From an uncultured Pseudomonadota bacterium (GTDB lineage Bacteria; Pseudomonadota; Gammaproteobacteria; Steroidobacterales; Woeseiaceae), in the NCBI GenBank assembly GCA_913055625.1, contig CAJXJW010000002.1, forward strand, positions 248,001-312,000: a DNA stretch of 64,000 nt, read 5' to 3'. Shown in pieces: positions 8,134-16,222 of this stretch (positions within the stretch are counted from its first letter, which is position 1; each line of letters begins with the position of its first letter). The notes under the pieces were generated by a model. That model ran no database searches. It was not told the origin of the DNA and was given only the letters and a program-made list of their open reading frames with translations. The position numbers were made by a program, and so were the translations under genes.

Positions 8134-9999
8134 TCAGGTGTCGTCGATCTGCTCGCGCACCGCACGGTACGCCGCGTCGATCGCGCCGTTGACGTAGGCA
8201 AACGCGGAAGCATCGGAGTTCGCAATCGAGATGCGCCCGATGCGGGCGCGGCCGGCGATATGCGGGCCCTTGTCCGGGCCGTAGTCCGGCGGGTCCGAGT
8301 AGTCGTTGTACTCGTACGCATAGCCGTGCGGCCAGCGGTTGACGGTGATCGCGGCGATGTCGCGTTCTGCGTCGAAGCCGCCCGGTTCCAGCGCGCCCTG
8401 CAGGTCGGCGACGATGCCGGTTTCGAAATCGTCCCAGGTCATCTCGTACAGCGCGCGCCGGCCGCGTTCGTGCTGCTCGCGCGCGGTGAAGCCCTGGTCG
8501 GGCACGGTCGGCACGAACGTGCCGTGCAACACGGTCGGCTCGTCCGGGGACTGCGTGTACCGGTAGCCGCCCATGCTCACCGGGAAGTCCATGCCGAACG
8601 AGTGCATCAAGTCGGGCTGCGCCACCCGGACCTGGTGGAATCCGAGCGTTGCGAACGCCTGCCAGTTGCGTACGGCGATGCTGACGTAGACCAGCGGCAC
8701 TTTCTTCGCGTAGGCGAGCGCCTCGGCCTGGGGTGCCGGCATCTCCGGGCAGATGTGCGGCAGGATGTTGTTGTAGCAGGCCATGACGACATGGCGGGCG
8801 CGGATGCGGGCCGGTTTGCCGTCTTTGACGTAGGTCACGTCGACCTCGTTCCGGTCGTGGCTGTGCCGCACGTCGACGGCCGTCGAGTTCAGCCGGATCC
8901 GGCACGCGTTGCCCGGGTCGTCGAGCGCGTCGTAGTCGAGTCGCGACGTGACGAGATCTTCCATGGAGTTCCCCGGCAGCGCACCCGGAACGAGCTGCCG
9001 CACCAGCGCGCGGGCCACGCCGGCATTGCCGTCGGGAAAATGAAAGATGTACGGCTCTTCGCGCTCGTGGCTGCCGAGCGACGCGGCGTCGAACGCGAGA
9101 TGGTCGGTACCCGGCATGCCCAGGTTCCAGGCCTCGAGCGTCGACAGCGCGTCCCAGCCGATGCCCCAGAGGCCTTTCGGGCTGTCGCGGAGCAGCAGGT
9201 ACACGTTCTCCGGCACGCCGGCCGGTCCGAGCAGGAAGTCGCGGTAGCTCGTGGATCGCAGCCAGCCGATCTTCTCGTTCTCCGGCATCGGCGGCAGCAG
9301 GTCTTTCCCGTTCGTCAGGAGCCGCCGCAGCGCCTCGCGGTCGGCCGGCGCCAGCGGGTACCGGTCGATCACCGGCGCGTCGCCGGCATGCCAGCCCCAG
9401 CGCAGGACCGAGGGCAGCGTCGCGTCGCGGCCGTATTTCGCGGCGCTGAAATACATGCCCTCGGTCAGCCCGCGCTTCTCGAAGTACTGCCGGTCAAAGT
9501 ACTGGTAGAAGCGCTGTGTGTCGATGCCGAGGTCGACGAGCAGCTGGCGCGCTTCGCGGGAATACGTCGACGGCCCGTCGATCGACTGGCTGCCGCCATA
9601 GCCGATGAGCGCGTGGCCATCGACGACGAACTCGTTGCGTTTTGCGTGCCCGCCGAAGTCGTCGTGATTGTCGAGCACGAGCACTTTCGCGTCGGGCTCG
9701 GCCTGCCGGTAGTACCAGGCCGCCGCGAGCCCGGAGATACCGCCGCCCACGACGACACAGTCATAGAGGCCGTCGGTCAGCTCGTCAGGGCGTTCGAAGC
9801 GTGCACCGGCCCACGCGACCGCGTGCGCGACCTCGAAGGAGCCGGGGTGGCTGCCCCGCATGCCGGTCAGCAGGGGCGGGTAGCCGGTACGGCGATCGGC
9901 GGCGAGCAATTCGAGCGGCGAGAGGCTGCCCCCGGCGACGGTGCCGAGTGCAATGCCATTGAGGAAATCGCGGCGGGTGATGTTCAGCCTGTCAGCCAT
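8134..9999 (-). CDS. Tat-exported FAD oxidoreductase, spermidine-dehydrogenase-like
   Basis: 621 residues. The N-terminus has a twin-arginine signal (I-T-R-R-D-F-L-N-G) with a hydrophobic core, so a folded, cofactor-loaded enzyme is exported to the periplasm. A dinucleotide-binding fold starts near residue 80 (VVVGGGISGLAAAWYY) with an acidic ribose-binding end (KVLVLDNHDDFGGHAKRNEF). The GYGGSQS and C-terminal FAYVNGAIDAA segments match the amine-oxidase/SpdH layout. SpdH oxidises spermidine in Pseudomonas and Citrobacter, so a polyamine or related amine is the best guess. It is first in a four-gene operon with an antiporter, cupin and binding-fold protein. The polyamine assignment rests on overall resemblance only. 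Confidence 0.72.
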   Translation of the reverse strand: MADRLNITRRDFLNGIALGTVAGGSLSPLELLAADRRTGYPPLLTGMRGSHPGSFEVAHAVAWAGARFERPDELTDGLYDCVVVGGGISGLAAAWYYRQAEPDAKVLVLDNHDDFGGHAKRNEFVVDGHALIGYGGSQSIDGPSTYSREARQLLVDLGIDTQRFYQYFDRQYFEKRGLTEGMYFSAAKYGRDATLPSVLRWGWHAGDAPVIDRYPLAPADREALRRLLTNGKDLLPPMPENEKIGWLRSTSYRDFLLGPAGVPENVYLLLRDSPKGLWGIGWDALSTLEAWNLGMPGTDHLAFDAASLGSHEREEPYIFHFPDGNAGVARALVRQLVPGALPGNSMEDLVTSRLDYDALDDPGNACRIRLNSTAVDVRHSHDRNEVDVTYVKDGKPARIRARHVVMACYNNILPHICPEMPAPQAEALAYAKKVPLVYVSIAVRNWQAFATLGFHQVRVAQPDLMHSFGMDFPVSMGGYRYTQSPDEPTVLHGTFVPTVPDQGFTAREQHERGRRALYEMTWDDFETGIVADLQGALEPGGFDAERDIAAITVNRWPHGYAYEYNDYSDPPDYGPDKGPHIAGRARIGRISIANSDASAFAYVNGAIDAAYRAVREQIDDT

Positions 10000-10173
10000 G
10001 CGGTGCTGGCGGTGTCCTTCTCGTACTAACGGCGACGTCGTTCAGTGCCGCGAAGCCGCTCCCCCTCCCGCAAGCGTCCGGCTAGCCCCGGAGCATAGCA
10101 CCGAACGGGCGCGGGGCGGCAGCCGCGGCGGCGGAGTGCTAGGCTTGCGCGCTCGAGAACGGGGGGAGCCGCC

Positions 10174-11472
10174 ATGAGGTCATGGGTCTGCGTGTCGGTC
10201 GCGATCGCGTGCGTTGCGTGTTCAAAGGAGACGGCCCCGGCCGCGGACGCGGTCACCGATCGCCTCGTGGATCCCGGGCGCGTCGGTGCTGTGCTGGAGG
10301 GATTCATCGAGCGGGGCGAACTCGTCGGCGTGTCGGCGCTGATTTACGAGGACGGCGAGGAAGTGTTCTTCGGCGCGTACGGCATGGCCGACCGCGATGC
10401 CGGCCGGCGGATGGCACGCGACACGGTCGCGCGGCTCTTCTCGATGACGAAGCCGGTCACCGGCGTCACGCTGATGACGCTCTACGACGAGGGGTTGTTC
10501 GACCTGGACGACCCGCTGGCCGACTACCTGCCGGAGTACGCCAACGTCATGGTCTACGCCGGCGGAGACGGCGACGCCGTCGAACTCGAGCCGCCGGCGC
10601 GCCCGATCAGCATTCGCGATGTCACGCGGCACACCGCGGGTTTCGGCGGCGAGCCTCCCGTCGATCGGGCGATCGATGGCGGTGTCCTGAGTCCGGACAA
10701 CTCGTTGGCCGAGATGTCGGAGCAGCTCGCCCGTATTCCGCTCGGCTACCAGCCGGGCACGCGCTGGCGGTACGGGATCTCGGTGGACGTGCAGGCGCGC
10801 CTCGCCGAGGTGCTGGCCGGCAAGCCCTACGCGGACGTCCTGCGCGAACGCGTGCTCGAGCCGCTCGGCATGACGGAGACGAGCTACGTATTCACGCCCG
10901 ATCAGCGCGGCCGCAGGATGGTTCTGCACGAACGGCAACCGGACGGCCATTTCACCCCGTCCGCGAACACATGGCTGACCGATTTCAACGACGAGGCGAG
11001 GATGCTGACGCCGGGCGGCTGGGGGCTCGTGTCGACGCTGGACGACTACATGCGCTTCGCACGCATGCTGCAGAATGACGGTGAACTCGACGGCGTGCGT
11101 ATCCTGGAGCCTGCAACCGTGCGCCTGATGGCCACGGACGCGCTGCCCGACACGGTCGGCGACCGGCACTTCCTGCCGAACAAGGGCCAGGTCGGCTTCG
11201 GCATCGACTTCGCGGTGCGCATCGCGCCGCCCGCTGACCAGGCGGAGGGTTCCGGCGCGGTCGGCGAGTTTTTCTGGGACGGCCTCGCCGGGACGCTGTT
11301 CTGGGTGGATCCCGCCAATGACATCACGGTGGTGATGTTCAACCAGTGGGTGCCGTGGGGCGGCGTGACGGTGATGAAGGACTTTCGCGACGCAATCTAT
11401 GCCGACGATGCGGAAGCGAGCGCGCTGAACAAGGCGCCGGCCGGGCCGAATTCGCGGCGGCTCTCGGACTGA
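10174..11472 (+). CDS. Serine beta-lactamase-like hydrolase, predicted lipoprotein
   Basis: 432 residues, starting after a strong GGGGGGAG. It has a lipoprotein-type signal (IACVA-Cys16). The class C/esterase family VIII layout is present: S90-M-T-K93 as the nucleophile and general base motif, and a Tyr200-Gly-Ile where class C beta-lactamases have Tyr-x-Asn. Such substitutions are typical of esterases and peptidases of this fold, so antibiotic hydrolysis is not implied. Late motifs (GGWGLVSTLDDYMRFARML, FFWDGLAGTLFWVDP) fit the family. It is divergent from the oxidoreductase operon (174 bases between starts) and ends just before the cobalamin promoter. Confidence 0.8.
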   Translation: MRSWVCVSVAIACVACSKETAPAADAVTDRLVDPGRVGAVLEGFIERGELVGVSALIYEDGEEVFFGAYGMADRDAGRRMARDTVARLFSMTKPVTGVTLMTLYDEGLFDLDDPLADYLPEYANVMVYAGGDGDAVELEPPARPISIRDVTRHTAGFGGEPPVDRAIDGGVLSPDNSLAEMSEQLARIPLGYQPGTRWRYGISVDVQARLAEVLAGKPYADVLRERVLEPLGMTETSYVFTPDQRGRRMVLHERQPDGHFTPSANTWLTDFNDEARMLTPGGWGLVSTLDDYMRFARMLQNDGELDGVRILEPATVRLMATDALPDTVGDRHFLPNKGQVGFGIDFAVRIAPPADQAEGSGAVGEFFWDGLAGTLFWVDPANDITVVMFNQWVPWGGVTVMKDFRDAIYADDAEASALNKAPAGPNSRRLSD

Positions 11473-11483
11473 CGCCCGCCGCG

Positions 11484-11512
11484 TTGACACTCCCCGACCG
11501 GGTCGCTACCTT
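11484..11512 (+). promoter_or_regulatory. Sigma-70-type promoter for the cobalamin operon
   Basis: A perfect TTGACA (11484-11489), 17 bases, then TACCTT (11507-11512, three of six matches). Transcription would begin near 11519, just before the riboswitch, which is where the aptamer needs it. Confidence 0.55.
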
Positions 11513-11521
11513 GGCCCGCAG

Positions 11522-11678
11522 ATGGTGCTCTCGTTGTGAGGGCTAAGAGGGAATCCGGTGCGAATCCGGAGTTGTACCCGCAACTGTAAGCCGGGAGCGG
11601 CAGGCAAACTGAGCCACTAGGGACAAGGACCCCGGGAAGGCTGCCTGACGCGGTGATCGGCAAACCAGGAAACCTGCC
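11522..11678 (+). promoter_or_regulatory. Cobalamin (B12) riboswitch aptamer
   Basis: All conserved blocks of the cobalamin aptamer appear in order: GGCTAAGAGGGAAtccGGTGcgAatCC near 11541-11568, CCCGCAACTGTAAgcCGG near 11577-11594, the GAGCCACTagg segment near 11611-11621, and the B12 box CCAGGAAACCTGCC at 11665-11678. It lies 156 bases before a btuB gene, the usual arrangement. When coenzyme B12 binds, expression of the uptake genes would fall. Family assignment is firm; the exact 5' edge is approximate. Confidence 0.93.
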
Positions 11679-11728
11679 ATCGCGTCGTTCGTCCAGGGCC
11701 GGGTCAGCCCCCAGGACCGGAATTGCAA

Positions 11729-11828
11729 TTCCCGTGAAACGACAGGTCCGCGGCACGCCGTACTGATCCGTCAGTGACGCCGCAACGTCGTTTCAACAGC
11801 GTCCGGGTCGGCAGCCGGGCGACGGGAA
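11729..11828 (+). promoter_or_regulatory. Possible riboswitch expression platform masking the btuB start
   Basis: TTCCCGTGAAACGAC (11729-11743) can pair with two later segments in consistent order: GAAACGAC with GTCGTTTC at 11787-11794, and TTCCCGT with ACGGGAA at 11822-11828, which contains the btuB Shine-Dalgarno GGGA. The AACGAC part could instead pair with GTCGTT at 11684-11689 just after the B12 box. Mutually exclusive pairing of this kind would give control at translation start. No terminator with a T-run is present. This is inference from base pairing by eye. Confidence 0.45.
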
Positions 11829-11834
11829 AAGCCA

Positions 11835-13667
11835 ATGAATTCATTACGATACCTGGTCGGTCTTGCGGGGCTGATCGCCGTTAGCTGTGCGCACGCGGCG
11901 GACGATGCCGACGTGCGCGAGACGATCACCGTTTACGGTACGCGCCTCGGCCAACCGCTCACCGAGGCCGGGTCGAGCGTCGCCGTGATCACGGCCGAGG
12001 ACATCGAGGCGCTGGGCGTCGATTACGCCGTGGATGCGCTTGCGCGCGTCCCGGGCGTGACGGTCAACCAGAACGGTACGTTCGGCGGCATCGCCTCGGT
12101 GCGCATTCGCGGCGCAGCGAGCGAGCAGACGCTGGTGCTGGTCGACGGCGTCGTCACGAACGACCCGTCGTCGCCGGGCGGCGGCTTCAACTTCGCCACG
12201 CTCGACGTCGCGAATATCGAGCGTATCGAGGTCCTGAAAGGGCCGCAGTCGACGCTGTGGGGCTCCGACGCCATCGGCGGCGTCGTCAACATCGTGACGA
12301 AGCAGCCGCAGCCGGGTTTCGGCGGCAACGTGTACGCCGAGGCCGGGACCTACGGCACGCTGCGCGGTGGCGGCGAAGTCGCGTTCGGTGACGAACGCTA
12401 CGACCTGCGTCTCGCGGCGGTGCGCCACGAAACCGATGGCATCTCGAAAGCCGACGCCGCTAACGGCAACGACGAGAACGATGCCTACGCGGCGACCACC
12501 GTGGATCTCGGCGCCGGCGTACAATTCTCGGAAACGGTGCGTCTCGCGCTGAATGTCCTGCACACGGATGCCGATTCGGAGTTCGACAGCTTCGTGTTCG
12601 GCGCACAGGGCAACGTCGGCGACGGCGATGAACTCGCGAAATCCCAGGAGCTCGTCGCCGACCTGTCTCTCTCGTTCGCGCTGTTCGACGGGGCACTGGA
12701 CAACCTTCTGCTCGCCGGTTACTCGGACATCGAGCGCGACAACTACACGGGTGGCGCATTCGCGTACGGCAGCGAAGGCGACCGGCGCCAGTATCGCTAC
12801 CAGGGCACGCTGGCGTTCGACGGCGGTCATGCGCTGGCGTTCGGTGCCGAGCACGAAACGGTTTCGACGCCCGACGGGGAAGCCTCGATCGACGGGCTGT
12901 TCGCACTCGTGGAATGGCAGGCGCTCGACGCACTCACGCTCACCGCCGGGCTGCGCCGCGACGATCACGAGACGTTCGGCGGCGAGACGACAGGCCGGCT
13001 TGCCGCCGCATGGAACCCGGCGGACACGCTGACGTTTCGCGCGAGCTGGGGCCAGGGATTCAAGGCGCCGACGCTTTTCCAGACGACGTACTTCTGCTGC
13101 GGCGCGACCCAGCCTAATCCCGACCTGCGGCCGGAAACCGCGGACGGGTGGGACGCGGGCATCGACGTCCGCACGCCGGACGGCCGCGGCGAATTTGGAT
13201 TCACCGTGTTCGACCGCGACACCGAGAACCTGATTACGTTCGACTTCGCGGTCGGCGGCTACAGCAACATCGCGATCGCGACGTCGTCCGGCGTCGAGCT
13301 CTCGGCGAGCTACGCGTTGAACGACTGGTTCGGCGTCGGCCTCGACTACGCGTACATCGACGCGGAAGACGGCAACGGCGATCCGTTGATCCGCGTGCCG
13401 GAACACAGTGGTGACATCACGTTGCTGCTCGACCCGGCAGGCCCGTTCTCCGGTTCCGTAGCGATACGCTACAACGGCGAGGAGCAGGACTCGGCCGATG
13501 TCCTCGATGCCTGGACGCGCGTCGACGTGGCCGGCCGGTATCGGCTGAGCGAGGCCATCGAACTGTTCGCCCGTATCGAGAACCTGTTCGACGAGGAGTA
13601 CCAGCAGGTACTCGGCTACGGCACGCCCGGCCTGTCCGGCTACCTCGGCGCGCGTTTCCGGTTCTGA
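11835..13667 (+). CDS. btuB: TonB-dependent vitamin B12 receptor
   Basis: 610 residues. Signal peptide (MNSLRYLVGLAGLIAVSCAHA) followed by a TonB box (E-T-I-T-V-Y-G-T) near residue 30. The plug carries the usual family segments (VAVITAEDIEALG, VPGVTVNQNG, SVRIRGAASEQTLVLVDGV, VEVLKGPQSTLWGSDAIGGVVNIVT) and the barrel ends in Phe (GARFRF). Position directly below a cobalamin riboswitch and above btuF-C-D makes B12 uptake the clear role. A Cys-Cys pair (YFCCGATQPN) lies in an outer loop. Start set by GGGA at 11824-11827. First gene of a five-gene unit with the next gene only 5 bases away. Confidence 0.92.
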   Translation: MNSLRYLVGLAGLIAVSCAHAADDADVRETITVYGTRLGQPLTEAGSSVAVITAEDIEALGVDYAVDALARVPGVTVNQNGTFGGIASVRIRGAASEQTLVLVDGVVTNDPSSPGGGFNFATLDVANIERIEVLKGPQSTLWGSDAIGGVVNIVTKQPQPGFGGNVYAEAGTYGTLRGGGEVAFGDERYDLRLAAVRHETDGISKADAANGNDENDAYAATTVDLGAGVQFSETVRLALNVLHTDADSEFDSFVFGAQGNVGDGDELAKSQELVADLSLSFALFDGALDNLLLAGYSDIERDNYTGGAFAYGSEGDRRQYRYQGTLAFDGGHALAFGAEHETVSTPDGEASIDGLFALVEWQALDALTLTAGLRRDDHETFGGETTGRLAAAWNPADTLTFRASWGQGFKAPTLFQTTYFCCGATQPNPDLRPETADGWDAGIDVRTPDGRGEFGFTVFDRDTENLITFDFAVGGYSNIAIATSSGVELSASYALNDWFGVGLDYAYIDAEDGNGDPLIRVPEHSGDITLLLDPAGPFSGSVAIRYNGEEQDSADVLDAWTRVDVAGRYRLSEAIELFARIENLFDEEYQQVLGYGTPGLSGYLGARFRF

Positions 13668-13672
13668 GCCCG

Positions 13673-14470
13673 ATGCCACGGCTGCCGGTTCTGCTGCTGT
13701 CAGGTCTTGCGGCCATGGCAGCGCACGGCGAACCGGCGGCACGCGTCGTGAGCCTCGACTATTGCGCCGACCAGTACGTGCTGGAGCTGCTGCCGCGCGC
13801 GAGCATCCTGGCGGTGTCGCCCGATGCGGAGCAGGAATTCGCGTACCACCGGGAGCGTGCGGCCGGTCTGCCCGCGGTGCGGCCGGTCGCGGAGGATGTC
13901 CTCGCATTGCGGCCGACGCTTGTCGTTCGCTCCTACGGCGGCGGCCCGCTTGCGCTCGCGTTCTTCGAACGTGCCGGCATCCCGGTCGTCCAGGTGCCGT
14001 TCGCCGACGACATCGACGGCATCCGGCGCGCCGTCACGGCCGTCGCCGGGGAACTCGGCGTCCCGGAACGCGGCGCCGCCGTGGTGGCCGACATGGATGC
14101 GCGGCTCGCCGCGATCGATGCCGGTCCGGGCACGCGCACGGCGCTGTACCTGTCCGCCGGCGGCGCGACGTCCGGCCCCGGCACGCTCGTGCACGCGCTG
14201 CTCGTCGCCGCAGGCTACCGCAACTACGAATCGCGGCCGGGATGGCACTCCGTGCCACTCGAACGCCTCGTGGACGCCGAGCCGGACGTCGTCGTCGCGT
14301 CGTTCTTCGGTGGCGCGGCCGAACGCACTGCCTGGTGGAGCGCGATGCGGCACCCGGTCGCGCGCCGGCACCTCTCGGGCAGGGACACGGTGCTGCTGCC
14401 CGGCGCGCTGACCGCGTGCGGCGCGTGGTTCGCGGTGGATGCGGTCGAAGAGTTGGCCGAGGCACGGTGA
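13673..14470 (+). CDS. btuF: Cobalamin ABC transporter substrate-binding protein
   Basis: 265 residues with a signal peptide (MPRLPVLLLSGLAAMAAHG). It has the BtuF/FecB-type fold: R-V-V-S-L-D-Y-C-A-D-Q start, VLALRPTLVV, FFERAGIPVVQVPFADDIDGIR as the linking region, and a second lobe (RTALYLSAGGATSGPGTLVHALLVAAGYRN). It would take B12 from the receptor in the periplasm and hand it to BtuCD. It starts 5 bases after btuB and its stop overlaps the GTG of btuC. Other corrinoids or haem-like ligands are possible in this fold, but riboswitch and neighbours favour B12. Confidence 0.88.
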   Translation: MPRLPVLLLSGLAAMAAHGEPAARVVSLDYCADQYVLELLPRASILAVSPDAEQEFAYHRERAAGLPAVRPVAEDVLALRPTLVVRSYGGGPLALAFFERAGIPVVQVPFADDIDGIRRAVTAVAGELGVPERGAAVVADMDARLAAIDAGPGTRTALYLSAGGATSGPGTLVHALLVAAGYRNYESRPGWHSVPLERLVDAEPDVVVASFFGGAAERTAWWSAMRHPVARRHLSGRDTVLLPGALTACGAWFAVDAVEELAEAR

Positions 14471-15456
14471 CCGCGCGCACGCTGAACACGGTCCTGCTCA
14501 TCGCGTCGCTCGTCGCGATCGTGCTCGCGTGCCTGCTCGGTTCCACGGACATGGGCATCGTCCGGGTTCTCGGCGCGTTCCTCGGCGCCGCGGCACCCGG
14601 GGACTCCATCGTCGTCCTGGACATACGCCTGCCGCGGGCGCTGGCCGCGTACGCCGTCGGTGCGGCGCTGGGCGCGAGCGGCGCGGCGTTGCAGGGCCTG
14701 CTGCGAAACCCGCTCGCCGAGCCGGGGGTGCTGGGCGTATCCGCGACCGCGGCGCTGTTCGCCACGTTCGCGCTGTACTACGGGTTGTCGGTCGCCGGCG
14801 CGTTCGTCGTTCCTCTTGCGGCGATGGCGGGCGCGCTCGCCGCGACGGCGCTGCTCGCGGCCGCGGCGATGCGCATCCGCTCGATCGTGACGCTGATCCT
14901 GCTCGGTGTGGGCCTGTCGAGCTTCGCAGCCGCCGTGATGTCGCTCCTGCTCAACCTCGCGCCGAACCCGTTCACGCTGTCCGACATGATCAACTGGGCG
15001 CTCGGGTCCGTCGCGAACCGCAGCCTGGCGGATCTCGTACTGGCAGTGCCGTTCATCGTCGCCGGCCTGGCCGTGCTGTACGCGACGCGGCACGGGCTGA
15101 GCGTCCTGACGCTCGGCGAGGAGGCCGCGGCGGGCGCGGGGCTGGATCTCGGGCGCCAGCGCGTCGCCGTGGTGCTGGGTGCCGGGATTGCCACCGGCGC
15201 TGCCGTCGGCCTCGCCGGCGCAATCGGCTTCGTCGGCATCGTGGCACCCCACGTCGTTCGCCCGCTCGTAAGCCACGACCCGGCGCGCAGCCTGCTGCCG
15301 TCCGCGTTGCTCGCCGGCATCATCCTCGTGTTCGCGGACGTCGTGGTGCGCGTGCTGCCGACGACGAACGAACTGAAGCTCGGCGTCGTCGCCGCGCTGA
15401 TCGGCGCGCCGGCGTTCGCGTGGATCGCCGTGCGGCGGAGAGCCGTCCATGACTGA
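14467..15456 (+). CDS. btuC: Cobalamin ABC transporter permease (FecCD family)
   Basis: 329 residues from the GTG at 14467, whose last bases overlap the btuF stop (GTGA). About ten membrane helices in the BtuC/FecCD pattern are seen, with the family signatures RLPRALAAYAVGAALGASGAALQGLLRNPLAEPGVLGVSATAA split across helices 2-3, the cytoplasmic L-G-x-x-x-A (LTLGEEAAAGAGLDL) that docks the ATPase, and GAIGFVGIVAPHVVRPLVSHDPARSLLPSALLAG. It forms the channel for B12 across the inner membrane as a dimer with two BtuD subunits. Confidence 0.9.
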   Translation: MTARTLNTVLLIASLVAIVLACLLGSTDMGIVRVLGAFLGAAAPGDSIVVLDIRLPRALAAYAVGAALGASGAALQGLLRNPLAEPGVLGVSATAALFATFALYYGLSVAGAFVVPLAAMAGALAATALLAAAAMRIRSIVTLILLGVGLSSFAAAVMSLLLNLAPNPFTLSDMINWALGSVANRSLADLVLAVPFIVAGLAVLYATRHGLSVLTLGEEAAAGAGLDLGRQRVAVVLGAGIATGAAVGLAGAIGFVGIVAPHVVRPLVSHDPARSLLPSALLAGIILVFADVVVRVLPTTNELKLGVVAALIGAPAFAWIAVRRRAVHD

Positions 15457-16222
15457 ACTCGTGGCCAGGGACGTGCGCGTCGCGGCTGGCGGCAAGGTGC
15501 TCGTCGACGCCGCGAACGCGTCGCTGCGCGGCGGAGAGCTCGTCGCTGTCCTCGGCCCGAACGGGGCGGGCAAGACGACGCTGACGCGGGTGCTCGCCGG
15601 CATTCTCGAACCCGACAGCGGGTCTGTGATGCTGGACGGCGAGGCCGTGGCCGCGTTGCCGGCGGCGGCGCGCGCACGCCGTCTCGCGTACCTGCCGCAG
15701 AACCGGCCGCTGGCGTGGCCGAACCCGGTGCGCGACGTCGTGGCGCTCGGCCGGTATGCGCACGGCGGCACGCTGGGACGGCTCGGTGACGCGGACCGGC
15801 GTGCCGTGGACGCAGCGATCGCCGCGTGTGATCTCGCGGGCTTCGAAGACCGCTCCTGCGACACGTTGTCGGGCGGCGAACTCGCGCGCGTGCACCTCGC
15901 CCGCGCGCTGGCCGCCGAGGCGCCGCTGCTGCTCGCGGACGAGCCCATGGTCGCGCTCGACCCGCGGCAGCGCTTTCGCATGGCGGGACACCTGCGCAGT
16001 TTCGTCGATGACGGCGGCGGGGCGCTCGTCGTTCTGCACGACATCGCGCTCGCGGCGCGTATCGCGGACCGCCTGCTCGTAATGAACGATGGCCGAGTGG
16101 TGGCGGACGGCATGCCGCGCGCAATCCTCACCGAGCGACTGGTCGCCGACGTCTACGGCGTCCGCGCGCGGCTCGTCGAGCGCGCCGGCCACGTCGACGT
16201 GCACATAGAGTCGGCGCTGTGA
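15449..16222 (+). CDS. btuD: Cobalamin ABC transporter ATP-binding protein
   Basis: 257 residues, overlapping the btuC end by 8 bases. ABC ATPase motifs in order: Walker A G36-P-N-G-A-G-K-T43, Q-loop LPQNRPLAWP, signature L-S-G-G-E-L, Walker B LLLADEP, D-loop ALDPRQ, and H-loop VLHD. It powers the BtuC permease. The stop overlaps the GTG of cobQ (GTGA), so translation is coupled through the whole unit. Confidence 0.9.
   Translation: MTELVARDVRVAAGGKVLVDAANASLRGGELVAVLGPNGAGKTTLTRVLAGILEPDSGSVMLDGEAVAALPAAARARRLAYLPQNRPLAWPNPVRDVVALGRYAHGGTLGRLGDADRRAVDAAIAACDLAGFEDRSCDTLSGGELARVHLARALAAEAPLLLADEPMVALDPRQRFRMAGHLRSFVDDGGGALVVLHDIALAARIADRLLVMNDGRVVADGMPRAILTERLVADVYGVRARLVERAGHVDVHIESAL

Noticed and set aside
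7792-10029. A 745-codon plus-strand open frame
   Set aside because: Antisense to the NhaC-like and SpdH-like genes, which carry clear motifs. It has no start context or domain of its own.
10174-11472. Antibiotic-resistance beta-lactamase
   Set aside because: The second motif is Tyr-Gly-Ile and not Tyr-x-Asn, and the protein is a lipoprotein of the esterase/peptidase kind. Resistance cannot be claimed.
11844-13907. A 687-codon minus-strand open frame
   Set aside because: Antisense to btuB and btuF; Arg/Val/Ala-rich, no domain.
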